A DNA stretch of 64,000 nucleotides, taken from assembly GCF_002812125.1 (NCBI RefSeq), contig NZ_NPDQ01000003.1, positions 482,749 through 546,748 on the forward strand, given 5' to 3'. The DNA is from Leptospira brenneri (GTDB lineage: Bacteria > Spirochaetota > Leptospiria > Leptospirales > Leptospiraceae). The translations under genes were made by a program, and so were the position numbers. This document shows, piece after piece, positions 17,786 through 27,536 of this stretch. Position 1 is the stretch's first letter. Each line of letters opens with the position of its first letter. Below the pieces are notes generated by a model. It was not told the origin of the DNA and did not search any database. It worked only from the letters and a program-made list of their open reading frames with translations.

Positions 17786-19300
17786 TTATAATGATAATAA
17801 AAATCGAATCATACTGGCACGATCCGAAACATTCAGTGCTAAAAAGTACTGTTTACTTTTTTCTGCTTCTCCTCCATGCCAAAGGATGGCTTCATCTAGC
17901 GTTTTTGCACGACCATCATGTAAGTATCTTGCCCTTCCATTAACAGCGCCAAATAACCCGATCCCCCAAAGTGGAGCCGTCCTCCATTCTCTTTCATTAG
18001 CCTCTCCATCTGCTTTCCCATCACTCAAATCCTCTCCCATATCATGTAAAAGTAAATCAGTATAGGGTCGAATGGTTTGGCCTGCGAGTTGTGGATAAGC
18101 TGCGTTAGAAGAGGTTACCATTTTTTCCACATGACATTTGTTACACCCTGCTAAAAAAAAATGTTTTTTACCCGTAAGAATTACCTGTGAATTTGCATTA
18201 CGACGAGTAGGCACTGCAACTAGTTGCATATACTTGGTAATGGCTACAATTTTCTCTTCGGTCACTTCTGGACTACCACCATTAGTCGCACTGGCACAGG
18301 TAGTTTGTGAAGAACTACAATTTTCCCCCGAAAACATGGGGCTCGTAATCCCAATATCACCAGAAAAAGCAGCGGAGTTTTGGCGTTTGAGACTGGGTGC
18401 ATTTGCCTTCCATCCGAACCTTCCAAGAGACCTCCCACTTCCCACAAGATCCCAAATATAATTAGGCCTTCCGGAAATTCCATCACCATCTAGATCCATA
18501 GGGTCTGCATAAGAAAGGATAGTTGCTTCTGAAACAGCTTCCAAAAGTCCAAGTCCTATTACTTGTTGTGTCAACCGAACTGATGTTTTATGGTTTGAAT
18601 CAAAAGGGCCATATCCGAGCCCACTGAATACTAAATTAGGCCTTCGCAAAATATAAGAACTTCCATCCTGATACGTTCCAGTGATGGTATCATACTCAAA
18701 ATGAACTTCCCCTTCTGGAGTTACACCAGCCACCGCATTAGGTTGGAACTGTGTCCCATAAACTGGTTCTGGATCATTCCCCTTAGTGCCAACACCTAAC
18801 CTTACCAAGGTGAAATTCAAAGGATCTCCATCATCTTCCACTGCTCTTCCGTTACCCGCGTGACATCCCAAACAAGAATTCGTGTGAAAGAATGGACCAA
18901 GACCATCACGGTCAGGCAAAGAAGCAGAAAAACCTGCTGTCCAAGGAACTTCAAAGACAGCTTGTCCTACTGTAAAATCAGATACAACAGATAGTGGTGA
19001 ATTTTTTCCAAATTGGAGGAAGGCACGAGCATCGGTGACAAAACTTGTCATCGCCTTTCCTCCTGATAACTCTTCCCCTTCTTCAAATTCCCATGGTAAC
19101 TTTCCCGATTGGTTTAAACCGAGTAAGACCAAACAAGAAGCATCCTCACAAAGTTTTTTTTCATTCGGACATTCCAACACCTGGGTAGAATTGATCACGT
19201 CCGATAAACCGAGATTCGCAGAACACACGTTCGCCTCAGCGAACGCACATCCATAATAAAAAGAAATAAACGCAAAAAATAAAAAAAGTCTAATCAGCAC
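17786..19300 (-). CDS. Di-haem c-type cytochrome, COG3488 (thiol oxidoreductase-like) family
   Basis: A 504-residue exported protein with two haem c sites, CLGCH and CNKCH, in a COG3488/DUF1111 framework (FHTNSCLGCHAGNGRA; DMDGDGISGRPN-like calcium loop; LLHDMGEDLSDG; LHDGRAKTLDEAILWHGG). This family is related to di-haem peroxidases; its reaction is not established. The GTG at 19300 is preceded by GGAG five bases upstream and follows the RCC1 gene stop by 13 bp. An earlier start at 19462 would overlap that gene by about 150 bp and is rejected. A lipoprotein of the same family lies at 24877, so the window holds two copies in different operons. Not linked here to an imelysin gene. Confidence 0.82.
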   Translation of the reverse strand: MLIRLFLFFAFISFYYGCAFAEANVCSANLGLSDVINSTQVLECPNEKKLCEDASCLVLLGLNQSGKLPWEFEEGEELSGGKAMTSFVTDARAFLQFGKNSPLSVVSDFTVGQAVFEVPWTAGFSASLPDRDGLGPFFHTNSCLGCHAGNGRAVEDDGDPLNFTLVRLGVGTKGNDPEPVYGTQFQPNAVAGVTPEGEVHFEYDTITGTYQDGSSYILRRPNLVFSGLGYGPFDSNHKTSVRLTQQVIGLGLLEAVSEATILSYADPMDLDGDGISGRPNYIWDLVGSGRSLGRFGWKANAPSLKRQNSAAFSGDIGITSPMFSGENCSSSQTTCASATNGGSPEVTEEKIVAITKYMQLVAVPTRRNANSQVILTGKKHFFLAGCNKCHVEKMVTSSNAAYPQLAGQTIRPYTDLLLHDMGEDLSDGKADGEANEREWRTAPLWGIGLFGAVNGRARYLHDGRAKTLDEAILWHGGEAEKSKQYFLALNVSDRASMIRFLLSL

Positions 19301-19313
19301 GAAAACTCCATAT

Positions 19314-21143
19314 TTATTGTGGAATCGTAAGAAAAATAGGAGTTGTTGCTGCCCAAGTTTCCTGCAAATCGGATCTGCCAATCGAACCTTTAAAATTCCA
19401 ACCCCAACCGTACAAACTGCCCGATTTAAGGATGGCAAAGTTGTGCAAAGCTCCACACCCAAAGTATTGGATGTCTTTCACACCAACAACAATATCACCT
19501 GGTGTATAAATTTTTGCGGGAGTGGTAAGGCCTGTTCCTAAATTTCCGCTGGAGTTTGCCCCCCAACCTTTCACTGTACCATCATTTAAAATGGCGAAAC
19601 TTTGTGTTCCATTGGCCCAAACAGAAACAACATTATAGAGTCCAGTCACTACAGTGGGAGTGGGAACAGGAGCCGGTGATCCACTTCCTCCAATTCCTAA
19701 CTGACCACTGGCAGCAAGGCCCCAAGCATAAACCGTTCCATCATTTTTTAAAGCCAGGAGATGATCTCTACCATTAGCAATATGAGTGATCCCAGATAAA
19801 GAACTCACTTTTTTAGGAGTAGAAGTTACTTCCGTTGCAGTTCCAACTGTTCCATCTCCTAAATTTCCATATTGGTCGCGTCCCCAAACATAAACATCAC
19901 CTGACTTTGTCAAGGCGGCTGAGTGTTCAGAACCTCCAATCACTTGGATGACATCTGAAGGTAGGCCAATCACGTTCACTGGACTTGAAGAATAAGTTCC
20001 CGCACCTCCGGTTCCGTTACCGAGTTGGCCTACCGAATTCGAACCAAAAGCAACAACAGTTCCATCCGATTTTAAAACAAGAGCATGATCAAAACCATAA
20101 ACTGCCATCACAGCATTGGTAATTCCCGGAACTTTTCTGGGAGGATTTCTAGGTCCTGCATCAGTTGCGGCAGCTTGTAAGTCCCCAATATTTCCCATAC
20201 CAAGTTGGCCCACAGCATTGGCTCCCCAAGTCCAAACAGATCCATCATCAGTGATGGCAATGGAACTGTTTTGGTTGAAGCCAATCGAAACTACATTAGA
20301 GATTGTGGATAGTTTGGTAATGTTAGGATTGGTAAGGTCACCAGTAGAAGTTCCCGTACCTAACTGACCAAAATTATTTCGTCCCCAGGTGTAAAGGTTT
20401 CCACCAACCACATAACCAGAGTGAGATCCACCAGCCGAGATTCGATTTCCAAAATAAGTAAGAATTGTTTTTTTTGCAGAAACCCCAGCTTCATTTGTAC
20501 AATGAACTTGGATTTTATTGGCACCAAGCAAAGGTTTTATGGATACAGAAGAAGTAAGTTCTCCTTTTCCTGCTGAAAAGTTTCCTTTGTCTGTTTTATT
20601 TTGTAAAACATGACAAGTTAAGGAATCTGAAGTTTTTATATTTAATGGTAAATCATAAGTTTTGACGATACTTCCATCTTTGGGAGAAAGGATTTCAAAT
20701 TTAGATCCGACCTCTCTTTGGTTAGCCAAAGAAACTAAAAAAATCGTATCCGTTAGATGCGAGATATCTTCGATGGAAGGTTCCAAGTTTTCAGCGGAAG
20801 AAAGTTTAAAAGTACCCAGAAGTTTTCCATTCGCATCCTTTACTTGGATTTCATAACTACCCGCTCCAAGAGCAAGTTGCCAAGATCCGGCATCCGATGT
20901 TGTAGACAAGGCTCTCGACCCTGTATTTCTTACGCTCGCAGAAGTAGCGATTTCTAAACTAGCATTGGGAATCGGATTTCCGGCTCCATCCGTGAGTGTT
21001 CCGGAAATGGTCGCCTGGTTCAGACCTAAACCGAGTAGTGCCAGAGCTGAGGAATCAGCTTCTTTGGCCTTGCAAAAACTGGCAAAGCCAAAGAAGAGGA
21101 CAAAAATCAGCGATTTTCCGAGGATATTTCTTTTTGTGTTCAT
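19314..21143 (-). CDS. RCC1-repeat lipoprotein with N-terminal carboxypeptidase-regulatory-like domain
   Basis: A 609-residue lipoprotein: lipobox ASFC at Cys24, a short polar stretch and a hydrophobic run (ALALLGLGL, 33-41). Next comes a beta-sandwich of the carboxypeptidase-regulatory type (ISGTLTDGAGNPIPNASLEI) and a second sandwich. Residues 230-609 are about seven RCC1 blades, marked by repeated units such as YTWGRNNFGQLGTGTS, WTWGANAVGQLGMGN and YVWGRDQYGNLGDGT. The repeats predict a seven-bladed propeller, probably displayed on the cell surface for binding. No enzyme motif is seen. It is the first gene of the operon with the di-haem cytochrome. Confidence 0.85.
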   Translation of the reverse strand: MNTKRNILGKSLIFVLFFGFASFCKAKEADSSALALLGLGLNQATISGTLTDGAGNPIPNASLEIATSASVRNTGSRALSTTSDAGSWQLALGAGSYEIQVKDANGKLLGTFKLSSAENLEPSIEDISHLTDTIFLVSLANQREVGSKFEILSPKDGSIVKTYDLPLNIKTSDSLTCHVLQNKTDKGNFSAGKGELTSSVSIKPLLGANKIQVHCTNEAGVSAKKTILTYFGNRISAGGSHSGYVVGGNLYTWGRNNFGQLGTGTSTGDLTNPNITKLSTISNVVSIGFNQNSSIAITDDGSVWTWGANAVGQLGMGNIGDLQAAATDAGPRNPPRKVPGITNAVMAVYGFDHALVLKSDGTVVAFGSNSVGQLGNGTGGAGTYSSSPVNVIGLPSDVIQVIGGSEHSAALTKSGDVYVWGRDQYGNLGDGTVGTATEVTSTPKKVSSLSGITHIANGRDHLLALKNDGTVYAWGLAASGQLGIGGSGSPAPVPTPTVVTGLYNVVSVWANGTQSFAILNDGTVKGWGANSSGNLGTGLTTPAKIYTPGDIVVGVKDIQYFGCGALHNFAILKSGSLYGWGWNFKGSIGRSDLQETWAATTPIFLTIPQ

Positions 21144-21289
21144 AGAATTGGTTCTCCTTTAGAGGATTGAGCTCCGTACTGAAACCGAGTCTCAAATTCA
21201 ACTAATTTTTTGAACGATGTTCCTGTCAAGCAAAGAGGAAAATTTCCAAACGATTGTCGAGCTGGGCAAAAAGGCGGTAGGTTTTTAGC

Positions 21290-21318
21290 AAAAAAAAAGA
21301 GGACAATTTGTCCTCTTT
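21290..21318 (-). terminator. Rho-independent terminator after the 225-residue protein gene
   Basis: AAAGAGGACAA (21296-21306) and TTGTCCTCTTT (21308-21318) form a perfect palindrome with one central base. On the minus strand it runs into a T tract (complement of 21290-21298), 32 bp after the stop at 21350. Confidence 0.85.
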
Positions 21319-21349
21319 GCAATGATGCAGATGGTTCGGGATAAGCGAA

Positions 21350-22027
21350 TTATGAATTCGGAACTTGGCTTCTCACTTCTTTTAAGGCAGTGAGTTCTGT
21401 TTTCCAAAGTTTTAAATCTTTTTCTGCAGAAAGTTTTACATCACCGGAAGGGTGTTTGTTTTCGATCCAATATTCAACCATTTGGATTCTTGATTCCAAT
21501 TCATTGATTTTAAAATCGAAATACGCTCTTTGTGTTTTGGCAGAAGGTCTGTCTGATGGATTCGGCTCTTCACTTGAAGGTTTCTCTGACCATTTCTCTC
21601 TTGCGATCGATGCAGAAAAACTCGCATCCATCGCAGTAAAGGAATCCAACATTTCTAAATGTTCCTTTTCCTCGGCTTCTGTCATACCCGTTTTGATTTC
21701 GCGAGGAATGTAAAAGTTCTTGGGATACTTGGCCGCAAAATCTCTCCACTCCTCTTTGATCTCTTCTTTACGGTTTGGCTTTTTTTCCAATGCAAACGGC
21801 CATAGAACCTCAGCCTGTGCCAATTCCAATTCTTCTGGATTGGGAGCGTCGGAAAATTCGGGATCGTCAAACAACGACTTGGCGTGACTTTCTGAATTTC
21901 CGAAATCGGAATCGGTGACTTCTGTCCCATGATTTGTTTTGCGGGAAGAAAATTTCCAAATCGCAAAAGAAAACAATACAAACAAAAATCCACAAACCGA
22001 AATGATTGCTATAAACCGTTTGTTCAT
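21350..22027 (-). CDS. Membrane-anchored hypothetical protein
   Basis: A 225-residue protein with one N-terminal membrane segment (residues 5-24, IAIISVCGFLFVLFSFAIW), then a hydrophilic acidic region and a helical C-terminal half with coiled-coil character (FKINELESRIQMVEYW). No Cys lipobox, so it is most likely anchored by its uncleaved N-terminus and faces the periplasm. No family is recognised. It starts 11 bp after the SGNH hydrolase gene stop on the same strand and ends at a strong terminator, so the two form one transcription unit. Confidence 0.65.
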   Translation of the reverse strand: MNKRFIAIISVCGFLFVLFSFAIWKFSSRKTNHGTEVTDSDFGNSESHAKSLFDDPEFSDAPNPEELELAQAEVLWPFALEKKPNRKEEIKEEWRDFAAKYPKNFYIPREIKTGMTEAEEKEHLEMLDSFTAMDASFSASIAREKWSEKPSSEEPNPSDRPSAKTQRAYFDFKINELESRIQMVEYWIENKHPSGDVKLSAEKDLKLWKTELTALKEVRSQVPNS

Positions 22028-22038
22028 CGTTTAACCTC

Positions 22039-23304
22039 TTAAGTAAAGATAGAAACTACCCAAGAAATTGCCTGACCAAAGATATTTTCGGTCAGGAATT
22101 TTTTTAAGTCTACAGGGTTTCTATTGAGGGAATCATAATACCAAGCCGTATATTCACTCACTTGCGGGATAGAATATCCATAACGAGTATTAATTGATTT
22201 AATCAACTCATTTGCAAATAGCGAGTGGCCATACATATTTGGATGAACTCCATCTAAACCAAAGACTCCTGGTTGGTTGGGAAGTGGCCAATTGGCACGG
22301 GCATTTCCAGGAGACCATCCGGAAGCACTACGAATCGGTCGTCCATTTTCTTTAAGATCATCAAAAATCACACGTAAGTCTGCCACTGCAAATCGCATCG
22401 TAGCACCTTGCGCTTTGATTTCGTTGTTTAACATATTCAAAAAATTAGAAATCGTTGCGATTTCATTTGCATCTAAAACTTGGTTGGGATCTGATACTGA
22501 GTTTCTAAAGAATGCTTTTAAACCAGAATAGTTCGCACGACCATTCGGATCTTTATAATTCTCAAGGAAGGCAATGGAAGTTACGTTCGGAACTGTAAAG
22601 AGAACTCCCCCTTGTAAACTTCCCATAACCGACATTCTACGGAAAAATTCACGAATATCTCTTTTGAATCTAGTTTCATCTAAACAATCAGTGGATGTAT
22701 GTAATGCAGTACAAAGTACATGGTTGGCACCAGCGGATCCAAAGAGGAAGGTTGGTTTTACTTTTTCCATGACTTCTGTTTGAGTACCTGCGTCTCTCAA
22801 ACCAAATCGATGGAATTTGTCTGGTTCCTGGCAATCAGCAACCGTCACCCAACGGTAAGTGTACCAATACCATTTTGCCCAATACCATTCTTTTTCTTGT
22901 TTGGTCGCAGTAACGTCTTCGCATTTACCAGAAGTTTTGAGTAGTGAAGTGTATTCCGCTCCAGTAATCCCGGCGTGTGTTGGTAAAGATACAGTCGATG
23001 CATTTCCTCCAATGATGCTTTCTGCAATACAGAAAATACCGCAGTCCCATTTGAGTACGTCTTCTAAGTTTACATAAGGTCCTTTCAAGACATTATAAGA
23101 AACAGAAGCCCCCGCTTGTTTCGAAACCAAAACGGGATACGCCCAGTCTTGTGTTTTTTTCTCTACCGTTACCCCAAAGAATCCTTGGCTGAGGGAATCT
23201 CCTACAACCCCCACTCTTTGAAACATCTGGCTTTGGCTTTGCGCGGAAACGGATCCAGCGAAAACCAAGGACACTAAGAGTCCTAATGCTCTATTTACGT
23301 TCAT
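22039..23304 (-). CDS. Secreted SGNH/GDSL-type hydrolase
   Basis: A 421-residue protein with a cleavable signal peptide ([10 protein letters not shown]). The SGNH blocks are visible: [12 protein letters not shown] (nucleophile Ser), a Gly-containing loop (IIGGNAS), the Asn block [10 protein letters not shown] and the C-terminal [12 protein letters not shown] with the catalytic Asp and His. It would cleave an ester in the periplasm, at the outer membrane or outside; lipid or acylated polysaccharide are possible substrates. The ATG at 23304 has GGAGG seven bases upstream; the Met ten codons earlier is rejected. Extra cysteine-rich insertions (residues 95-220) distinguish it from minimal GDSL enzymes. 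Confidence 0.82.
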   Translation of the reverse strand: MNVNRALGLLVSLVFAGSVSAQSQSQMFQRVGVVGDSLSQGFFGVTVEKKTQDWAYPVLVSKQAGASVSYNVLKGPYVNLEDVLKWDCGIFCIAESIIGGNASTVSLPTHAGITGAEYTSLLKTSGKCEDVTATKQEKEWYWAKWYWYTYRWVTVADCQEPDKFHRFGLRDAGTQTEVMEKVKPTFLFGSAGANHVLCTALHTSTDCLDETRFKRDIREFFRRMSVMGSLQGGVLFTVPNVTSIAFLENYKDPNGRANYSGLKAFFRNSVSDPNQVLDANEIATISNFLNMLNNEIKAQGATMRFAVADLRVIFDDLKENGRPIRSASGWSPGNARANWPLPNQPGVFGLDGVHPNMYGHSLFANELIKSINTRYGYSIPQVSEYTAWYYDSLNRNPVDLKKFLTENIFGQAISWVVSIFT

Positions 23305-23521
23305 ATTTCCTCCCAATCGGAACATTTTTAACATATTTTATACAATTGCCACAAAATTATGGCTTTTTGAACGAGTGTCAAATAATTTATTTCCGAACCA
23401 TTGAGATTTTTTGAACAAAGTTCACAGTTTTAAAAAAATTCTGCCCTGATAAATATCAACCAAGCTAAAAATAAAACAATTTGCCCTCCTGACCCCTGTT
23501 TTAGAACGTTGTTTAATTAAG

Positions 23522-23546
23522 AATGAGAATTAATCTCATTTATAAA
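23522..23546 (+). promoter_or_regulatory. Fur-like operator before the imelysin/TonB operon
   Basis: AATGAGA (23522-23528) and TCTCATT (23534-23540) form a 19-bp inverted repeat whose centre, TGAGAAT-T-AATCTCA, matches most of the 7-1-7 Fur consensus (TGATAAT-N-ATTATCA). A -10-like TATAAA follows at 23541-23546 and the ATG is at 23561. Repression by a Fur-family protein with iron is an inference from motif and gene content. Confidence 0.6.
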
Positions 23547-23560
23547 GAGAGAGGATATCT

Positions 23561-24862
23561 ATGAACAGGAAACAAACTCTTATATTCGTACTTTTCCTTG
23601 GCTTCACACTGCAGTACTGCAGCATTCTGATGCCAGAAAAAGAAGATAACAATAACAATATGCTGGCGGTCTTAGCTCTAGCAGCCAATGCCCCAAGCCA
23701 AACCGCCTTTCTGGAAACCTATTCCCAAATTGCTTTCCAGAATTATAGTGATTCGTATACGGATGTGGTCGCTCTCCGCCAAAAGGTAGCAACATTCACA
23801 GGAAAAGCATCCCCTACCCTTGCGGAACTGAATGAAGTCAAAACCTATTGGAGAAAGGCGAGAAGAAGTTACTTACAAACAGAAATCTTCCGTTTTAGCC
23901 AAGGCCCCATTGATAATCCGGCGCTCACTGGCGGTGTGGAACTCGAACCACTTGTGAATGCTTGGCCTCTTGATGAAGGTTATATTGATACAGTCGTTCT
24001 CACGGGAGCAATCACCAAACAAGGACTGATTGATGCAAACGAAGGAGACTGCGCGACTGGAACTTGTCCCGATGGAGACCCAGCCAAAAATATTTCTGTA
24101 GGTTGGCATGCGATTGAATACCTTCTTTGGGGAGCAGATGCAGCAAATAACTTCACGCCAGGAACTACTGTTACACAATCAAACTTCACAACAGCAAATG
24201 GGTCAGGAAGTGCAGCAGCAAAAAGATCGGCTTACCTACTTTATGCAACAGAAATTCTAGAATCACATCTTTTACAACTAAAGAATGCTTGGGATCCTTC
24301 TGTTTCTGGATCTTATGTTTCTAAATTCAAATCTAGTTCCACTTCCTTTGAAAATGTTTTACGAGGGATTGCACGTTTCTCCGGTGGAGAATGGGGTGGA
24401 GAAAGGATGACTGGTGTATTCGGTGGGGAACAAGAAGAAGAACATTCTTGTTTTTCAGACAATACAAAAGCAGATTTTTATTACGATGCTCAAGGATTAA
24501 ATAATCTTTACAATGGAACTTATTCAGGATCACAAACCATCAACGGTTATGGATTAAAAAATCTTTTAGGTGGTGAATCAAATTACATTAAAGAACGAAT
24601 TGATACTGCTCAATTATTCTGCCTAAATGAATTTACAGAAGATGTTTCCTTAAATCAGGCATGTAACAGTTCCATTATTTCTAGTAGATTTGATCGAATG
24701 ATTGCGACTGTAAACATATCTGGATCTGACACAGAAAATGCTGATTACAATATCTTCCGATACCAAATCCAACCAGCAGTTCAAGAAATAGCAAAAGCAC
24801 TCCAAAGATCTGCCGCAAGTTTCGGTGTCTCTATCGGAGATGATGGCTTAGTTCTAGAATAA
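23561..24862 (+). CDS. Imelysin/IrpA family lipoprotein (peptidase M75-like, COG3487)
   Basis: A 433-residue lipoprotein with the lipobox LQYC at Cys20, a Glu/Asp/Asn linker and a hydrophobic run (MLAVLALAA, 34-42). The imelysin domain follows, made of two helical bundles. The GxHxxE motif is intact as GWHAIEYLLWG near residue 185. Family knowledge: imelysins are iron-regulated surface or periplasmic proteins, now generally thought to take part in iron binding or uptake rather than proteolysis. The start has GAGAGG upstream. It is the first gene of a five-gene operon behind a Fur-like box. Confidence 0.88.
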   Translation: MNRKQTLIFVLFLGFTLQYCSILMPEKEDNNNNMLAVLALAANAPSQTAFLETYSQIAFQNYSDSYTDVVALRQKVATFTGKASPTLAELNEVKTYWRKARRSYLQTEIFRFSQGPIDNPALTGGVELEPLVNAWPLDEGYIDTVVLTGAITKQGLIDANEGDCATGTCPDGDPAKNISVGWHAIEYLLWGADAANNFTPGTTVTQSNFTTANGSGSAAAKRSAYLLYATEILESHLLQLKNAWDPSVSGSYVSKFKSSSTSFENVLRGIARFSGGEWGGERMTGVFGGEQEEEHSCFSDNTKADFYYDAQGLNNLYNGTYSGSQTINGYGLKNLLGGESNYIKERIDTAQLFCLNEFTEDVSLNQACNSSIISSRFDRMIATVNISGSDTENADYNIFRYQIQPAVQEIAKALQRSAASFGVSIGDDGLVLE

Positions 24863-24876
24863 ATGAAAAAACAAAT

Positions 24877-26403
24877 ATGAAATTAAAACACCTTATCCTA
24901 ATCACAATTGTTTTATCTTTTTCTTCATGTAAAGAAACAGATAATGATAAAACCACAACTGCACTTATCCTTGCTTCTCTATTATCATCTCCTCAGTGTT
25001 CTACGGGAGATTTTTTAAATGATCCATGCGAACAATATAGCGGTGGTGACACTACCACTTTTGATTCTACAGAATCTGCTTTTGATTTAGAGGCTGCCAA
25101 CGTAGTCGATCCCAGACGTTCCATCGATTTCCAAGATGGAAATGCAAATTTCAATCGAACCTGGCTTCCCACTGGTAATTCCGCAGTCGCAGGACTTGGG
25201 CCAGTCTTTAATAACCGTTCCTGCCAAGGTTGTCATGTCAAAGATGGACGAGGACGACCTCCTGCTGACGGAACTAGTTTAACATCTATGCTCATTCGAC
25301 TCAGTGTTTCCGGATCCCATCCAACCACTGGTGGTCCCCTTCCCATGACAAACTTTGGAAACCAATTGAATACAGAAGGGATTTTAGAATATGGAACGGG
25401 AATTCAAATTCCAAAAGAAGGTACTGTTACCATTACCTATACAGAAGAGGCAGGAAATTTCCCAGATGGTGAGACCTATTCTTTACGAAGACCAAGTTAT
25501 GCGATCACTTGGAATGTGGGTGGTGGAGCGACTCAAATCAATGTTGCGAGTCCAGGACAACCCTATCATCCCACAAACAATCCTTCTGGAACTTATTTGA
25601 TTTCTCCAAGAACCGCTCCCATCCTTCCTGGACTTGGACTTCTAGAAGCCATTCCGGAAGCTACCATCTATTCCTTTGCCGATGCAAACGATTCCAATGG
25701 AGATGGAATTTCAGGAAGAGCAAACCTTGCTTGGGATACAACACAAGCAAAAGCATTTCTCGGTCGCTTTGGTTGGAAAGCAAACCAACCTAACCTAACA
25801 CACCAAAATGCTAGTGCCTTTCTTGGTGATATTGGACTCACAACTCCCGTTTTCCCCAGTGAAAACTGTGCAACCGGACAAACTGTATGTGCCGCAAGTC
25901 CTGCAGGGAATGGGGTGAATCCAGAGATTTCTAGTGAACGTTTATCGCGTGTTACCTTTTACACAAGTTTAGTGAGTGTTCCCGGTAGACGTGGTTGGAG
26001 GTCGGAAGATGTGAAAAAAGGAAAAGAACTATTCATTCAAATCGGATGTTCCTCTTGTCATATTCCCAGAATCAAAACAGGGGATCACTCCATTCCAGAA
26101 ATTGCGAATCAAGAAATAAGACCTTATACAGATTTGTTATTACATGACATGGGAGCTGGACTCAGTGACAGCCGTTCGGACTTTTTGGCAACAGGAAATG
26201 AATGGAGAACCACTCCACTTTGGGGACTCGGTCTCATTGAACGAGTGAATGGACATGAACTTTTACTCCATGACGGAAGAGCGAGAGGGATTCAAGAAGC
26301 AATCCTTTGGCATGGTGGCGAAGGCGAACAAAGTAAAAACAATTACAAACTTTTACCAAAAGAATCTAGAACCAAAGTCCTTAGTTTTTTAAAGTCTTTA
26401 TGA
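24877..26403 (+). CDS. Di-haem c-type cytochrome lipoprotein, COG3488 family
   Basis: A 508-residue lipoprotein: lipobox SFSSC at Cys18, a polar linker, a hydrophobic run (ALILASLL, 29-36) and Cys41. Two haem c motifs are present, CQGCHVKDGRGR and CSSCHIPRIKTG, with the family blocks DANDSNGDGISGRANL (calcium-type loop), LLHDMGAGLSDS and LLHDGRARGIQEAILWHGGE. Family knowledge: COG3488 genes sit between COG3487 and COG3489 imelysins in many Gram-negative bacteria, and those clusters are often iron-regulated; a redox step on iron during uptake is a reasonable but unproven role. It starts 14 bp after the first imelysin gene and overlaps the next by 4 bp. Confidence 0.88.
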   Translation: MKLKHLILITIVLSFSSCKETDNDKTTTALILASLLSSPQCSTGDFLNDPCEQYSGGDTTTFDSTESAFDLEAANVVDPRRSIDFQDGNANFNRTWLPTGNSAVAGLGPVFNNRSCQGCHVKDGRGRPPADGTSLTSMLIRLSVSGSHPTTGGPLPMTNFGNQLNTEGILEYGTGIQIPKEGTVTITYTEEAGNFPDGETYSLRRPSYAITWNVGGGATQINVASPGQPYHPTNNPSGTYLISPRTAPILPGLGLLEAIPEATIYSFADANDSNGDGISGRANLAWDTTQAKAFLGRFGWKANQPNLTHQNASAFLGDIGLTTPVFPSENCATGQTVCAASPAGNGVNPEISSERLSRVTFYTSLVSVPGRRGWRSEDVKKGKELFIQIGCSSCHIPRIKTGDHSIPEIANQEIRPYTDLLLHDMGAGLSDSRSDFLATGNEWRTTPLWGLGLIERVNGHELLLHDGRARGIQEAILWHGGEGEQSKNNYKLLPKESRTKVLSFLKSL

Positions 26404-27536
26404 AACCAATGAAAAATACTTTTAAAATTCTAACATTTGGATTCTACATTTTGTTATATAGCTGTGGAGTGAATTCAGATAAAGCTTCGGAAAAAGCAGA
26501 AATTCTTGGTTTGGTAGATACATATTTAAAAACCTATACTACCTCAAGTTTGCTTGCAGATATATCAAACAATCTAATCATTCCGAAATACACAACACTG
26601 GATACCAAAGTTTCTGCCTTACAAACAGCAGTCACAAACTATACAGCAACACCCGACGCAACCAACTTAAACCTTGTTCGCACTGCATGGACAGAAACTG
26701 ATTTAGCGTACAGGCAAATTGAATGGGCTTATTTTGGACCGGCCTATATTCCTTACAATGTTTACCTTTATTTGGATAGTTTCTCAAGAGCTTTTCCTAT
26801 TGATCCTACTTCCATCGAATCTAGAATCACTTCTAATTTAGCACCGAACGGATTAAGAGTGGATGGACTTGATGCAGTTGAGTATTTACTCTTTAAAGAC
26901 AATATAACAACCACGAATACTGCTTTCTCTGATAACAACAGAAAAACATATTTAACTAAACTTGTCCAAGATATCAAAACACAAACAGGTTTACTTCTTT
27001 TCCATTGGGATAAGTCGAGAACTTCTTCCTTCTATTACTCCTTCACCAATGCAGGCAAAGGAAGTAGAGATTATCCCAATACCAAAGACGGACTCACAGA
27101 ACTCACGAATCAAATGGTATTTTTTTGTAACACAATCGTAGATATCAAGATTGCGGAACCATCGGGATTACGAGCCACCAACTTAGGTGTCAAAGATATC
27201 ACGAAAGTAGAAACTCCCTATGCAAACTTAGCTTTTGATTCTTTATTACAAAATCTCCAAGGATTTTCTGATCTTGGGAACGCAGGATTATATAAATTTC
27301 TGAGTTTAAGGAGCGAAACCGTTGTCCCACGATTAAAAGAACAAATCAAAATTACAACGGCATCTGTTAACTCTTTGAAAACAAAATACGGAACCTTTCC
27401 CAATGCCATCACAACTGGTGGTAGTGATGTGGAACTCATGTTAAATGAATTTAAGAAGTTAAGAATCATTATCTCAACAGAAGTCATTAGCGCTCTTGGT
27501 GGGACCATTGGAGTCAGCTCAAATGATGGCGATTAA
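26400..27536 (+). CDS. Second imelysin-family lipoprotein (COG3489 type)
   Basis: A 378-residue lipoprotein with the lipobox LLYSC at Cys22 and two imelysin-like helical bundles (LVRTAWTETDLAYRQIEW; DGLDAVEYLLFKD). The motif equivalent to GxHxxE reads GLDAVE: the His is replaced by Asp while the Glu is kept, so metal binding, if any, differs from the first imelysin. The ATG overlaps the stop of the di-haem gene by 4 bp (ATGA), indicating translational coupling. The three genes reproduce the known order COG3487, COG3488, COG3489. Confidence 0.85.
   Translation: MKPMKNTFKILTFGFYILLYSCGVNSDKASEKAEILGLVDTYLKTYTTSSLLADISNNLIIPKYTTLDTKVSALQTAVTNYTATPDATNLNLVRTAWTETDLAYRQIEWAYFGPAYIPYNVYLYLDSFSRAFPIDPTSIESRITSNLAPNGLRVDGLDAVEYLLFKDNITTTNTAFSDNNRKTYLTKLVQDIKTQTGLLLFHWDKSRTSSFYYSFTNAGKGSRDYPNTKDGLTELTNQMVFFCNTIVDIKIAEPSGLRATNLGVKDITKVETPYANLAFDSLLQNLQGFSDLGNAGLYKFLSLRSETVVPRLKEQIKITTASVNSLKTKYGTFPNAITTGGSDVELMLNEFKKLRIIISTEVISALGGTIGVSSNDGD

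Noticed and set aside
23413..23425. Small palindrome TGAAC-AAA-GTTCA upstream of the imelysin operon
   Set aside because: Arms of five bases in AT-rich DNA are expected by chance, and it is over 130 bp from the start codon.
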